The position numbers and the translations under genes are program-made. Positions 25,501-37,205 of a DNA stretch of 64,000 bases are shown in pieces (positions within the stretch are counted from its first letter, which is position 1; the number at the start of each line of letters is the position of its first letter). The notes beneath the pieces were generated by a model. The model worked only from the letters and a program-made list of their open reading frames with translations. It was not told the origin of the DNA and made no database searches. This DNA is from Agapanthus africanus (lineage: Eukaryota; Streptophyta; Magnoliopsida; Asparagales; Amaryllidaceae): the NCBI GenBank assembly GCA_030015575.1, contig JASDDO010000004.1:319804654-319868653 (forward strand). The letters are read 5' to 3'.

Positions 25501-26290
25501 CACCCCTTAAGCCAAATGGTTTTCTTCCTTCCCTACCGTTCGGCACCAGCCTATGGTTTGGAAGAAGACTATCCAATAAGCATAATGGGTGTACTGTCCC
25601 AATCCTAGGAACACTCGCAATGAGAAAGGGTGAAGATAAAAGACAACCGAATAAATCTTATTCCTATTTCTCCTGAACCAGAATCCATCCCCGAACTGGA
25701 ACAAGTTCTTTTCGAGTTCGTATATAACCATACGATGGAGTATCCAATAAACTGTGGATCTTCGTAGTGATACGGCGTGTCCTGGAGAAATTCAAAGGTG
25801 ATTTTAGGATTGGCGAAGAAATACTCGGTTTGGTCGTGAATATCTGTCGCAATTTACTTTGCCCTCTTACTAATCCCTTGCTTTGTCTGAACTTAATACC
25901 TTCTGCACACCATCGTTATGCTAATTGGTTTTCTTCATTCCCTACCGGTCGGCACCAGCCTAAGGTTTGGAAGAAGACTATCCAATTTGCGTAATAGGTG
26001 TACTATCTCCTAAACCAAGGAGTACTCGCAACCTGAGAGAAGGTAAAAGGAAAAGACAACCGAATGATCCTATCCGTTTCCTCCAGAACCTGAAACCATC
26101 CTCGAATAAATTCTTTCGAGTTCGTATCTAACCATACGATGGTTTTGTCCAATGGAAGTGGACGTTCGTAGTAATACGGGGTGTCCCGGAGAAAAGGGTA
26201 AAAGTAGGAGTGGCAATGAGGTTTGCAACTCTGACAATCCAAAAGCCAGTGTTTAAGAAGGTTCGGTCAACTTGGTCACTGAGTCATAGT
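25500..26290 (-). repeat. Internal tandem duplication of about 415 bases
   Basis: The segment starting near 25512 (AAATGGTTTTCTTCC, CCTACCG, TCGGCACCAGCCTA) is repeated from about 25925 with scattered differences. Both copies continue into text around CATACGATGG and GGTGTCC. The copies differ more than the LTRs do, so the duplication predates the insertion. Confidence 0.75.
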
Positions 26291-26589
26291 CTTAGGGTCA
26301 GGTCAATGGTCGCTACCAAAGAGAGAGAGAAAAGAAACACTCAGCATGCACTCTAACCTAGATCAGAATGGTTACCAATTTATCTAATCTGGAATCCTCC
26401 CACTGTACCGTCAAATTCTCCTCCAAACCTGAAAGAAGAATTAGTCGAGGTCACCCGAGGAGTAAACTAACTCATCAGTGGGAACCGGGATCCAACTCTC
26501 ATCGCATGATAACGTGACGGAATCCGCTCACGTCATCACACTCCAGAAGGTATGCGCATATCTGGCAAGTTTCAGTTCTTTTGAAACTC

Positions 26590-27190
26590 CCGATGTGATT
26601 TTTGCCCCAAGCTCTTATGACCTTGACTTTGGCCAACAAATCATAAGTCACATGTCAAGTTCTACCCGTCATTCTCCAGGTTGATTCGAATCCACCCGCA
26701 CAAGCCCTTGACTTTGGCCAACAAGGCTATACGACTGTTCCAAACCAACGCATCTATCTATGCTGCATATGAATAACCAACAGCTACCAAATACTGTGCC
26801 TTGACTTTGGCCAACAAACACAGCTTGAATACTATTGACTACCCATATGAAACGACGGAGGGCTACGAATGGTTTCTGGCGAAAACCTTTAACGTAATGA
26901 ACTTGATATCGTTGAAGGAACGGATAGCTTTTATAAATATAGTGACGAAAACCGTTGCTAAAGAGGTCACTCCCGGTGAAGGGATCTCGGCTCTATCCCC
27001 GTAGAATGGGGTGCAGGATATTCCAAATGAATACCGTGATGCAAAGCAAAAGTAATCGGCTATAGTGAAGTTAATGCCCTGACGCAAACTTCTGTCCAAG
27101 GGGTCACTCCCGGTGAAGGGATCTCGGCCCTTGCCTCATCGACTGAGGAGCAGGATATTCCAACTGAATACCACGATGCAAAACAAAAGT
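26590..27190 (-). repeat. Short repeats within the Copia-type interior
   Basis: CTTGACTTTGGCCAACAA occurs three times (about 26622, 26706 and 26800). A unit of about 130 bases beginning GGTCACTCCCGGTGAAGGGA occurs at about 26965 and 27100. No gene is recognised. Confidence 0.8.
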
Positions 27191-28603
27191 GAACGTCCTA
27201 GCAATAACAGCTTTTTGAAAAAGTGTTCCAACAACATCAGATTAGGTTTGTTTTTAATTTGCATTGATCAGAATCAACGCAGTCCCATCAATTGATCACA
27301 CCAAAAAGAACGAAAATATACTGATGTACGTATATGCCATCCGCATTCGCCACTGGGTCCCGTCATTACCCGTTAGGTTAGCTAACTAACGACAGAGCGG
27401 GGACTGGACTAGCGCGGATGTAAAACATATACAACATCTACTAATATATATACCAATATATTATATTTCGCTCAAGGCGTGATAGAAAATGCAACATCAC
27501 AGAAAATGTACAGCATCACAGAAACAATACAGATATCTGGGATCCCCGGGTTTCACAGAGCCACTACTGAAACCCGACGTTCCCCTGGTCGTGTGGATAG
27601 CCTGCGCAATGAAATCCTAGACCCCTACGGGCGCGGCAAGTTACCCGCCAAAACCTGAAGCGAGGCAGCCCCCTTCAGCACCGTGAATGGACCACCCAGC
27701 ACTTCATGGAATCCGGTAACTTGGGCACCCCTCCTGGGTCAACCTGTACCCTCTACGAGTGCGGCGAATAGCCCGCCAATTCTAGAGTGAAGCCCCCTCC
27801 GTCCCAATGCCATGAGATGCGGGCTTGTTGCCCTCTAGAACCCGGCTATCCGTGCACCCCACCGCGGGGTAATCCTAGTACAGAAAGTAAAATATACATA
27901 CAACGGGTACATCGACCGCAACCTGGCCGTGCCCCAAAATAATAATACAATCAGGCAGTGACGGCAGTCCACATGTCGGACGCTCGCCCCGCAATATCAA
28001 ATGTACATAATACAACCACAACTGTACTAGTATTGCATCCAGGCTATCCCCCACGACCAATCCGCAACATCACAGCAAAAACAGAACATCAACGTGAAAG
28101 TCACGTTCGCAAATCCGTCTAACCGAGCTATAGCAGTTAGACTGGATTTACCGATCAAGTGACATTCACGGTCGCAGATATAATGTAAATACTGTGAAAT
28201 AATGTGTTTAAAATATCCGATCAATCAAATTTTAACAAGTGGGCCCCCAAGCAATACTGTAGCAGATCAAGAAATTCTGGGCCCAATGTCAATATTCCAA
28301 AACCCCAATTTTAACCCATAAAGCCTACTGGAAAAATTGTGCACACTGATCCATCAATACTGCGGCGGAACCACGGCAACAAGTAGGGTTTTGCCGCGGT
28401 TCCGCGCTCCCCTGAAGAGATCAGTGTCTCGAATTTCTACAGTAGTCTTAGGTCTTCCAGCACAGTACTTTTATACAACCTAAAAAATTTTTGGAGATCA
28501 AAAAATTTCAACAGAAAACTGTCGCTTTGAAAAACACGGTTTTGGAACTTTTGATCGATCGGAAATGCAAACACATTAAACCAAGCTAGACTAAGTTAAT
28601 GGC
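27191..28603 (-). other. 5' part of Copia-type interior, no readable gag
   Basis: Gag would be expected here, but no long frame exists. The stretch holds an 8+12+8 palindrome GGGTTTCA/TGAAACCC (27548-27575) and the two-palindrome CCGCGG cassette at 28362-28406, bracketed by CACTGATC (28344) and GATCAGTG (28419). Confidence 0.6.
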
Positions 28604-28618
28604 GAGGCTCTGATACCA
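28604..28618 (-). promoter_or_regulatory. Primer-binding site of Copia-type element, tRNA-Met
   Basis: On the - strand TGGTATCAGAGCCTC follows the 5' LTR by one base. It is a perfect match to the usual plant initiator-Met primer site. Confidence 0.9.
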
Positions 28619-28619
28619 C

Positions 28620-30906
28620 TGTAAGTGCACGGCGGCGCCCCGGCCGTCATAATCCGACGGCCAAATGCGGAAGCGGTGATAAACTTTAAATTTTTCTTGA
28701 ACTGGCAAACCGCCGCGCACTAATACCCGGATCGAACCATTAACTAGTCCTAGCTAACTACAAGATGGGAAGAGAGATATACCGACTGATCCGAGTCCTC
28801 CGGTCTTCTCGTCGTCGTCCCGATCTCCTGCAAAAGCTCCGGTCTCCACCTCGTCGCCGGAAGTGCACGACATCGCCTACTTCTTTTACGGGCTCCCACC
28901 TCAATGCCGAGGCAACTCGGGCACGAAGCTGGCTAGTCGACGTGCCCAAGATTTGCTGTAGAATGTTGTGTAGAACTTGTGTCTCATTTTGGGGTAGTGG
29001 AGGTTGCCATTGGTGGAGGGATTGAACTTGGAGCTTTTGGGATTGATCTTGTGGGAATTTTGCAACATGAAATGAGCCAAACATCCCCACCAAAAATTTG
29101 GGACAGCCCCCTTAATGCATGGGCCGGCCATGACTTCAAGAATGGGAGGAATGAGAGAGGAGGTGAATGTATCAAAAGATTACCCATCACATAATGCAAG
29201 AGAGAGAGAGGGGAAAAAGACTATCATGCATAAGCAAGATGACAAGCAAAAACCAACACTCCACCTCAACCATCATGATATCCAAAGTCAAGCATCATCA
29301 ACACAAAGTCAAGGTACGGTCCACCCATCATGAACCATCATGAAGTCAAGAAGTCAAGGTCAAGTGATCAAAGAATGGTGCAACCATCATGACACAAGAA
29401 AATGCAAAGAACCCCTCCACAAATACTTATTCGCAACAATGCAAATAAGCCCTCCTCCACCAATCTTCGGCCAATGAACGATACAAAGGAAATTGGCCGA
29501 AACAGAAAGCAAACTGGCAACTCCAGAAAACTGGTCCCGTAATAAATTACAGGAAAACCCCGATACTGTGCATACACACCCGCATTTGTATTCCGACCGA
29601 AATACAAATGCAATGAGGCAAAAATCTCCACTGTACTATACTAGGATCCGGCTTAAACCAAAGCCGGCTAGTAATATCCGTTCGATCCTGATCCGTGCAA
29701 TACCGCACGTATCTGATCGAACCCTGCCATATATCCATACGGCCTATAGTACAAACTGTCCGATCCTGATCCGTGCAATACCGCACGTATCTGATCGGAC
29801 CTTGCCATATCTCCATACGGCCTCTACAACTTTTCGCCCGAAAGCTGAGTAACTGAATGTGGGGGACTCTAATGACTCGGCAACACCTTGGTTGTGGATT
29901 TAACCACTAGCACGTCAGAGGTATAAGCCAATACGTAACGGGCTACCAGGTATTGACTAAAAGGGACGTCTGTGAGCGAACTCAGCCAGACAACCCTACT
30001 GAGCCTGTCAGTGACAATATTCGTACAGTCCGGTCCGTTCGTCTATGAGTATCGCATGGCGGGCCTAGGGGGTTGGTAAAAGTCAGACCCCCAAAAGCGG
30101 TACAAGTCGTGTCGGAGTGTAGCCCAGAACACCCTGAGATTCTACTGGAATACCTACCAGTAAATCTCCTTGCCTCGGCCGAGGGCTTCGTGTAATGGCT
30201 CTCCTAGACACAGCACGACCTCACCCCCAATACCGGGAGAGACGAACCCCTGAAGTTACGCTCACTGCCTCCATGTGGCTCGGGACTGTACCCAACTAAA
30301 ACCTGTTTGCACGACTCCTTTAAGCCGTGGTAGGATAGTAATCAAAGTACAGTGGGAACTCACACGAGACAAATGACGATCCCCAGGTCGATGAACTAAC
30401 CTGTACACATGTCACAAGGGAACTGCCATCTGATGTCTGGTATATGACCAACTAGCATGTTTCCGGCGAGTCCTGTCCGGTGTACTCATAACCCAATGAG
30501 CACCTGTATACATCTTAGGTGATCCAACTGACACCAGTGGCTTGTGAGACCGGCCACCGCCCCTCGTCGGGGTCTCGACTGTATACACTAGTCTACTATG
30601 GAGTATCGATGCCCTGTCTCGAAACTCACACGACTAGGGACCATTTAAGGATATGCTTATAGACCCCAGCTCCCACTTATATGATCGCCCTCATACTGCT
30701 GGTGGTCAAGCAAGAATCCTAGGGGCTCTATCAACGTTTAATAGCGACTTTTCAGGTCACTTAAAGCAGTACACGATGATAAAGGTAAACCAGATAGCAT
30801 ACTATCATCTCGAGTAAGATTGTCCTACCGGGATAGGTCCTCCATCAATCATTACAATCACGTACCTGTGACCTAATAATTGACTCTGAGGGCACTATCT
30901 CCAACA
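28620..30906 (-). repeat. 5' LTR of Copia-type element
   Basis: The partner of 20603-22885. Between 29468 and 29800 it carries five inverted repeats, including GCATTTGTATT/AATACAAATGC (29582-29611) and two 43-base hairpins with eight-base outer arms (29680-29722, 29758-29800). A core near 30585-30650 is also found in the otherwise different Copia LTRs at 57846-59778 and 62148 onward. Confidence 0.93.
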
Positions 30907-31590
30907 GTTCCAATTACGGCATCAATAACATTCCTTCATATTCGCTTTACTTCATAAACTATTCTTGACATTACTTATTTCAGAACAAACCTATTTGATC
31001 CTCAGAAAATCATTTATCTGTTTAAAAGTTTTTAAACATAAAGGACTTGTCATCTAATTTCCAAAAACTCACGACACGTGTAGTGTGATGTAAAGACGTA
31101 TATCAGCTATAGCTAACTTCAAAGGAGAGTTATCTTTCAGGTTTTCAAAATCTAAACATAAGATTTAGTTATTCCTATTTTTTCAAACAAAAACCGTCGA
31201 AATGTTGAATAAGAGTTCTTCCACAAGCTAACTTGACAGAAAAGTTTTTATATTTTTAGAAAATTTTCAAATTTTTATGGATTTTATGGATTTTAATATG
31301 CAGATGCAAAATATACATATGAATGCGAAGGTAAGAAATGCGTACCGAGCGTACCCCCAAACTTAAACTGGACAGTGTCCTCACTGTCATTGCAGGAAGA
31401 GATCATTTGAAGGGTCAAAATTGTCGGTTAGCGATACACAATTTTTTTGTTTTTGTTTTTAAAGAAAAAGAAAAAGAAAAAGAATATACACAAATATATA
31501 CAAAATGGTTTATACATACCCCCAAACTTATTTGGAACAGTGTCCACTGTTCTTGGCTGGATAACCGAAGTTTGGAGGTAGGCAGAGGAA
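30907..31590 (-). other. 3' non-coding region of Athila-type element, inner part
   Basis: Lies between the end of integrase and the Copia-type insertion. Two modules each combine a purine tract (- strand TAAGTTTGGGGGT, at 31353-31365 and 31518-31530) with an adjacent inverted repeat: GACAGTG/CACTGTC (31371-31388) and GAACAGTG/CACTGTTC (31535-31552). An AAAAAG simple repeat lies at 31460-31482. No envelope-like frame is seen. Confidence 0.75.
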
Positions 31591-31592
31591 GA

Positions 31593-33240
31593 TTAGGCAG
31601 GGTAAACCGGCTCCTGTGAGAACAGGAGCTCCTCTGTTGGTTCGGCGCTAAGGTACGTTTTGCATCGGTGTCCGTTTACTTTGAAAAGTGAACCGTCCTT
31701 TGGATTTTCCAAATCCACAGCGCCCTGCGGATATACATTCCGCACAAAATACGGCCCTTTCCAGCGAGATCTAAGCTTTCCTGGATGGAAGTGAAGTCGG
31801 GTGTCGTAAAGCAGTACCTGCTGACCAGGTACGAAGGTTTTTCGCAAAAGGTGTTTATCGTGAAACACCTTCGTTCGATTCTTAACGACAACCGCGTTAT
31901 CGTAAGCCTCATCCCTAAGCTCGCTTAGTTCGTTCAACTGCAGCTTCCGATGGCTGCCCGCATCCTCGAGAGACAGATTCAGCTCCTTTATCGCCCAAAA
32001 TGCGCGATGCTCTATTTCGACAGGTAGGTGGCAGGCTTTTCCGTACACAAGCCGATAGGGAGACATGCCAAGGTCGGTCTTATAAGCGGTTCGAAAGGCC
32101 CAAAGGGCATCAGTGAGTTTCAGCTACCAATCCTTACGGTTCTTGGAAACCGTCTTCTCCAGTATCTGCTTGATTTGCCGATTTGAGACTTCGGCTTGAC
32201 CACAGGTTTGGGGGTGATAGGGCGTGGATAGCTTATGATTAATGGAATACTTCCGCATCAAGGCCTCGAAAGTCTTATTGCAGAAATGACTTCCATTGTC
32301 GCTAATGATCGCTCGGGGGTGCCCAAACCGGGAGAAAATGTTTTCTTTAAGGAACCTAACGACAACCTTGTTGTCGTTAGTCCGGCTGGGCACAGCCTCG
32401 ACCTATTTAGAGACGTAATCAACGGCGAGAAGGATGTACATGTTCCCAAAAGAGCTGGGAAACGGCCCCATGAAATCTATCCCCCAAACATCGAAAATTT
32501 CCACAACCAAGATTGGTTGGAGCGGCATCTCGTTCCTCCGGGATATCCGGCCTATGTGTTGGCACCGGGAGCAAGTCTTGCAATAGTCGTGAGCGTCTTT
32601 GAAGAGTTGTGGCCAGTAGAAACCACATTGCAAGATCTTCTCAGCTGTCTTTCTGGGCCCAAAATGCCCGCCACACGCTTGATCGTGGCAAAATGACAGC
32701 ACACTCTTGAATTCCTCGTCAGGGACACACCGACGAATAATCTGGTCGGGACAGTACTTGAACAGATAGGGTTCGTCCCAGTAAAAGTGTTTTACTTGGG
32801 ATAAGAAGCGAAGTCTGTCCTGACTTGACCATTCATTCGGTAGTAATCCCATGGCCAAATAGTTCACAATATCTGCGAACCAGGGTTCGCAAGATACTGT
32901 CAAGAGCTGTTCGTCCGGGAAAACGTCGTTAATCGGAATTGGAAGCGAAGGCGAAGAAGGAAGTCGTGAGAGATGGTCGGCAACTACGTTTTCACATCCT
33001 CGTTTTTCCTTAATGACAAGGTCAAACTCTTGAAGCAAGAGGATCCAACGTATTAACCGAGATTTTGCATCTTTCTTCGCAAAAAGATGGCGCAGAGCAG
33101 AATGGTCCGTGTAGACAATGACTGGAGAGCCGATGAGGTAGGGCCTGAACTTTTCTAAAGCAAATACAACAGCTAAGAATTCCTTCTCAGTTGTTGTATA
33201 ATTGAGTTGGGCGTCGTTCAGGGTTCGGCTCGCATATTAG
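31593..33240 (-). pseudogene. pol: Athila RNase H end and integrase
   Basis: Reading leftward: the RNase H end gives [12 protein letters not shown] near 32960. The integrase zinc region gives [21 protein letters not shown] near 32580. The catalytic core gives GIDFMGPFP (first D), [13 protein letters not shown] (second D) and the [15 protein letters not shown] segment (E). The C-terminal part shows [19 protein letters not shown], lineage-typical of Athila. Integrase would join the DNA copy to host DNA. A few breaks are present. Confidence 0.9.
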
Positions 33241-34045
33241 ATTACGTGCGGCATCTTGTTGATGTGTTGTCCAAGGACAGCACCGATGGCAAAGTCGGAT
33301 GCATCGCACATAATCTCAAATGGGTGCGTCCAGTCAGGTGAGGAAAGAACGGGAGCAGAAATGAGTGAGCTTTTCAATGACTCGAAGGCAGTCACACAGC
33401 TCGAGTTGAAGTCGAATGGCGTGTCCTTGGCCAGCAAAAGAGTTAAGGGCCTAGCAATCTTGCTAAAGTCCTTGATGAACTGTCTATAGAAACCGGCATG
33501 GCCAAGGAAGGTTCGGATATCTCTGACGCATCGGGGAGGAGGCAGATTGGAAATGACCTCAATCTTTGCTTTGTCAACCTCTATGCCATTTTGCGAGATG
33601 ATATGTCCTAAGACAATACCTTCGCACACCATGAAGTGGCATTTCTCCCAGTTCAAAGTGAGATTCTTGTCCTTACATCGGGTAAGGACAGCGTCAAGAT
33701 GCAGCAAACACTCGTTGAAGGAATCGCCGAAGATGGAGAAATCATCCATTAAAATCTCCAGAAATTTTTCCACCATGTCTGAGAAGATTCCCATCATACA
33801 CCGCTGGAAGGTAGCGGGCGCATTGCATAACCCAAAGGGCATGCGACGATATGCAAACGTGCCGAAAGGACAAGTGAAAGTGGTCTTGTCCTGGTCTTTT
33901 TCGGCGATGGGAATTTGATTATAGCCGGAATAGCCATCAAGAAAGCAGTAGTACTCGTGTCCGGCCAATCGTTCAAGCATCTGGTCAATGAAGGGTAGCG
34001 GAAAGTGGTCTTTCCGCGTTGCGGCGTTGAGTTTTCTTTAATCAA
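33237..34045 (-). pseudogene. pol: Athila reverse transcriptase
   Basis: RT core with SGYNQIPI, TTFTCPFGTFAYRRMPFGLCN, the LMDDFSIFG catalytic box, and VLGHIISQNGIEVDKAKIEVI at the thumb boundary. It continues into the first part of RNase H (MCDASDFAIGAVLGQ near 33300). The reaction is RNA- and DNA-templated synthesis of the element's DNA. It belongs with the integrase to the left and the protease to the right. The pol as a whole carries a few breaks. Confidence 0.9.
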
Positions 34046-35470
34046 TGCATACTCGCCACCCAGTTTGGGTGCGAGTAGGGATTAACTCGTTCGCCTCGTT
34101 AGTGATGACCGTGATGCCCGACTTCTTGGGGACAACATGAATGGGGCTAACCCACTGGCTATCAGAGATAGGGTAAATGATACCACTATCTAGACATTTT
34201 ACGATCTCCTTCTTCACAGCCTCTTTCATGACTGGATTGAGCCGTCTTTGTGGATCCCGGGCTGGTTTGGCATCATCCATCAGATGAATGTGATGCTCAA
34301 CGATCAGGGAACTAATCCCCTTGATGTCCGCCATGGACCAGCCAAAAGCTTGCCTGTTGCTGTGCAAGACAGCGAGAATGGCTTTCTCTTGCTCGGGAGC
34401 TAGAGAAGCCGAGATGATGACAGGGAGGGTCTCGTTCTCACCTAAGTAAGCGTACTTAAGGTGAGACGGCAAAGGCTTGAGTTCGAGCGTTGGAGGTGAA
34501 ACGATGGAAGGTAAGATTGGTGCAAAGGTCTCGAACTCAAAGGACTCCAGCAAAGGTTCAAAATGAGTGTAGGCAACCGAGTTGGATGGTTCAGGTAACT
34601 CATCCGGAAAGTCGAAGGATTCAAACTCGGGTTGTGCGCGGCTAAGATCGTTCGAGAACGTGAAACACTCGTAGTCGTTGTCGGGCGTAGAAACAGCAGC
34701 AGGTTCGAAGAGAAACGTACTAGTGGCGTCAAGATTATTGTGATCAAACAGAAACTCCTCGAATTCACACTCTTCTGGGGTGATCTCCTGGATCGAGCAT
34801 ACGTCCAGTATATGAGCATTAGGTTCGGCGGGCTGATTCCCCAACCTAAAAATGTTGAGTTCAATCGTCATGTTTCCAAAAGAGAGGTTCATCGAAGCAT
34901 TGCGACAATTGATCACAGCATTTGAGGTTGCAAGGAATGGGCGACCGAGTATCACCGGAATTTGATTCCGGGGGTTAGCTACAGGCTGTGTGTCTAATAT
35001 AATGAAGTCAACGGGGAATATGAAGTCCCCGACTTTTATTAACACATCCTCTAACTCACCCCTAGGATGGGTGATCGATCGGTCGGCCATTTGGAGAGTG
35101 CAGTGCATGGGTTTCAGCTCTCCGACGCCTAATTGCTCGTATACTGAATACGGAAGCAGGTTAATACTGGCACTAAGATCTAATAGTGCGCGGTTGATGT
35201 TCTTATCCCCAATGGTAATTGAAATCGTAGGACAGCCAGGGTCCTTCCGTTTTTGTGGTAAAGATTGGGTAAGGGCATCACTCATGGCACTAGCCAAGAA
35301 AACTTTCTTGGGTACCTGAGACTTCCTCTTTTTCGTGCACAAGTCCTTTAAGATTTTCGCGTAAGACGGGACTTGTTGGACAGCATCAAAAAGAGGAATG
35401 TTAATGTTAACTTGCTTAAATAACTCCAGAATCTTCTCCATTTGTGGATTTTGTTTGTTAGACCTCAACC
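34046..35470 (-). pseudogene. pol: Athila protease region and start of RT
   Basis: An aspartic-protease region shows ALLDLSASINLLPYSVYEQLG near 35180 and VILGRPFLATSNAVI near 34930. A linker rich in E, F, S and P follows. The RT entry part is LNPVMKEAVKKEIVKCLDSGIIYPISDSQWVSP. The protease would cut the polyprotein in the particle. The order fits Athila. The pol carries a few breaks. Confidence 0.88.
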
Positions 35471-37200
35471 GGTTTGGAAATGGAACATTTTGAAAATTGG
35501 TTGAGTCTAATGCTGGAGGGGGAGATTGTGGAGTTGGAACGGATCCCAGAACAGGTGTTTTCGTGGAGTGAGAAGTGGGTCCGTTCAGAGCAGAAGAAGA
35601 GGAAGGAGAGCCTTATGAAGAACGGAGAATAGGCTCAGAAGACGAGGAAGAAGAAGAAGAAGAAGAAGCGGCCGGGGTGTCATTGTTGATCCGTCTGCCA
35701 ATGTTGTTTTGCAGCATCCTTCCCGATCTCAGTGTGGTCACGGCACTCACATTATGGTTCTGTTGTTCAAGAGCAACATGTGCATTATGTGGGTGACCGG
35801 GATTTGGGAGTGATTGGGACGGGAGCTTCCCCTTTTCTCGCTCGCTTAAGGCCGCGTTCAGCTGTGCAATCTGGGCCTCGATGGTCTTGATGCTTTGCCC
35901 GTGTGCGGCAGTGTGTTGCACTAAGGATTGAATGGAAGACTGGATGTTGGCAGTGGATTAGGTCGATTGTTTAATGAATGCCTCCAGACTTTGTTCGAGC
36001 GAGGAAACCTTATCGTTGTTTGACGAAACAAAGTTGTTTGGTGGAAAAGAATTGTTGGGTGCAAAGTTGTTCGTCTGATTTTGGAAAGGCTGGGGTTGGA
36101 AGGGCTGTTGATACTGAGTTTGTTGTTGCGCTTGTTGTTGCGGCGGAGGGGCCCTTTGAAAATTGTTGCCTTGGAATTGATTCTGATTCTGATTCCAGGC
36201 GAAATTGGGGTGGTTCCTCCAACCGGGATTGTAGGTGGAAGAGCATGGATCATTCCTCGGTCTTTGCTGGAATGCAGCATTAACCTGATCCTGTCCTTGC
36301 GAGGGTGGATTGTAAGGACACTCTTCTGTCAAGTGGGAAGGATCGGAACAACAAGCGCAAATGGTACGAAAGGGGAGAACAGGGGCAGGAGCAGGAGAAG
36401 AAAATTTGCTCTCTATCGCTTCAAGCTTTCTTGTTATTGCAGCCATTTCAGCTTTCATCGCAATAGAGACATCAAGTTGGTGAATTCCTACCCTAGACTG
36501 ACCGGTAGAAGTGGAGGTAGAAGAAGAAGAAGTCGGTCAGGTGCTCTCCCATTGTAGCGTTTGCTCCGCAAGGTCGTCAAAGAATTGCCACGCTTCCTCG
36601 TCAGATTTGGATAGGAAGTGGCCCTGACAGATGGTTTCCAACAACTGCTTCGTTGCTGGGTTCAGGCCCTCGTATAAGGTTTGGCAAAGTTGCCATTTCT
36701 CTATACCGTGTTGAGGAAACTGAACAAGAAGGTCTTTGTACCGGTCAAAGCACTTCCAGAAGGGTTCAGAAGGAAGCTGAGAGAATTGGTTGATTTCATT
36801 TCGAATCCTTGCGGTTTTATGATTCGGATAAAATTTCTTTAGAAATTCTTTAACAAACTCGTCCCAACTGGTTATGGAATGGGAAGCGGTGCTATACAGC
36901 CATTTTTCAGCAAGATCGCATAGAGTGAACGGAATGACCCGTAGACGTATAGTATCGTCCGAAAGTTGGGTGGTTTTCATCATGGCACAGACGTTTTGAA
37001 ATTTGTTGATGAAAATATAGGCATCTTCAGATTCAAGCCCATGAAATCGTGGAAGCATGTTGATGAAGTGGGGCTTAATTTCAAAGTTGTCCCCATTGGC
37101 CGGAGGAAGAGAAAGGCAGGTGGGAAGTGCAGAACGGGTGGGATAGAAACGATCCTGGAGCGCGATTCGCTGCGGCGCTACAACAGGCGGTGGTGGTGGG
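35471..37200 (-). pseudogene. gag: Athila gag, main part
   Basis: The capsid core reads MLPRFHGLESEDAYIFINKF (from about 37058), then FTLCDLAEKWLYS, SWDEFVKEFLKKFYP and QTLYEGLNPATKQLLE. A cysteine/histidine motif CACCSDPSHLTEEC (about 36360) acts as zinc knuckle. A long Q-, N- and P-rich stretch and a serine run follow. The amino-terminal part lies at 48342-48603, because the inner Tekay element inserted at 37205/37206. A few breaks are present besides that insertion. Confidence 0.88.
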
Positions 37201-37205
37201 ATATT

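Larger units (their letters stand above)
20603..30906 (-). mobile_element. Copia-type element with unreadable interior (LARD-like, non-autonomous)
   Basis: LTRs of about 2.28 kb start, on the - strand, with TGTTGGAGATAGTGCCC and end with GTGCACTTACA. The primer site is tRNA-Met type and the purine tract is AAGTGGGAGAT, both usual for Ty1/copia. Flanks TTTCC and GTTCC match at four of five bases. The 5.7-kb interior has no long open frame. Short words recall the Copia RNase H end (FQGDLDDK near 23320, ADPLTEAIPR near 23020, both - strand). By eye I count about 43 differences in about 2,285 LTR bases. Recently moved LTRs around a fully decayed interior suggest mobilisation in trans. Confidence 0.85.

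Noticed and set aside
28604-28618. tRNA-like sequences near LTR ends
   Set aside because: These are primer-binding sites, complementary to tRNA ends, not tRNA genes; no cloverleaf could be drawn.
19593-31590. Envelope-like gene expected in some Athila elements
   Set aside because: No open frame with signal or membrane segments exists between integrase and the 3' LTR outside the nested insertion.
31600-37000. Long open frames on the + strand, such as 32235-32696 and 36081-36557
   Set aside because: They are mirror images of the Athila pol and gag, which read on the - strand with clear motifs.
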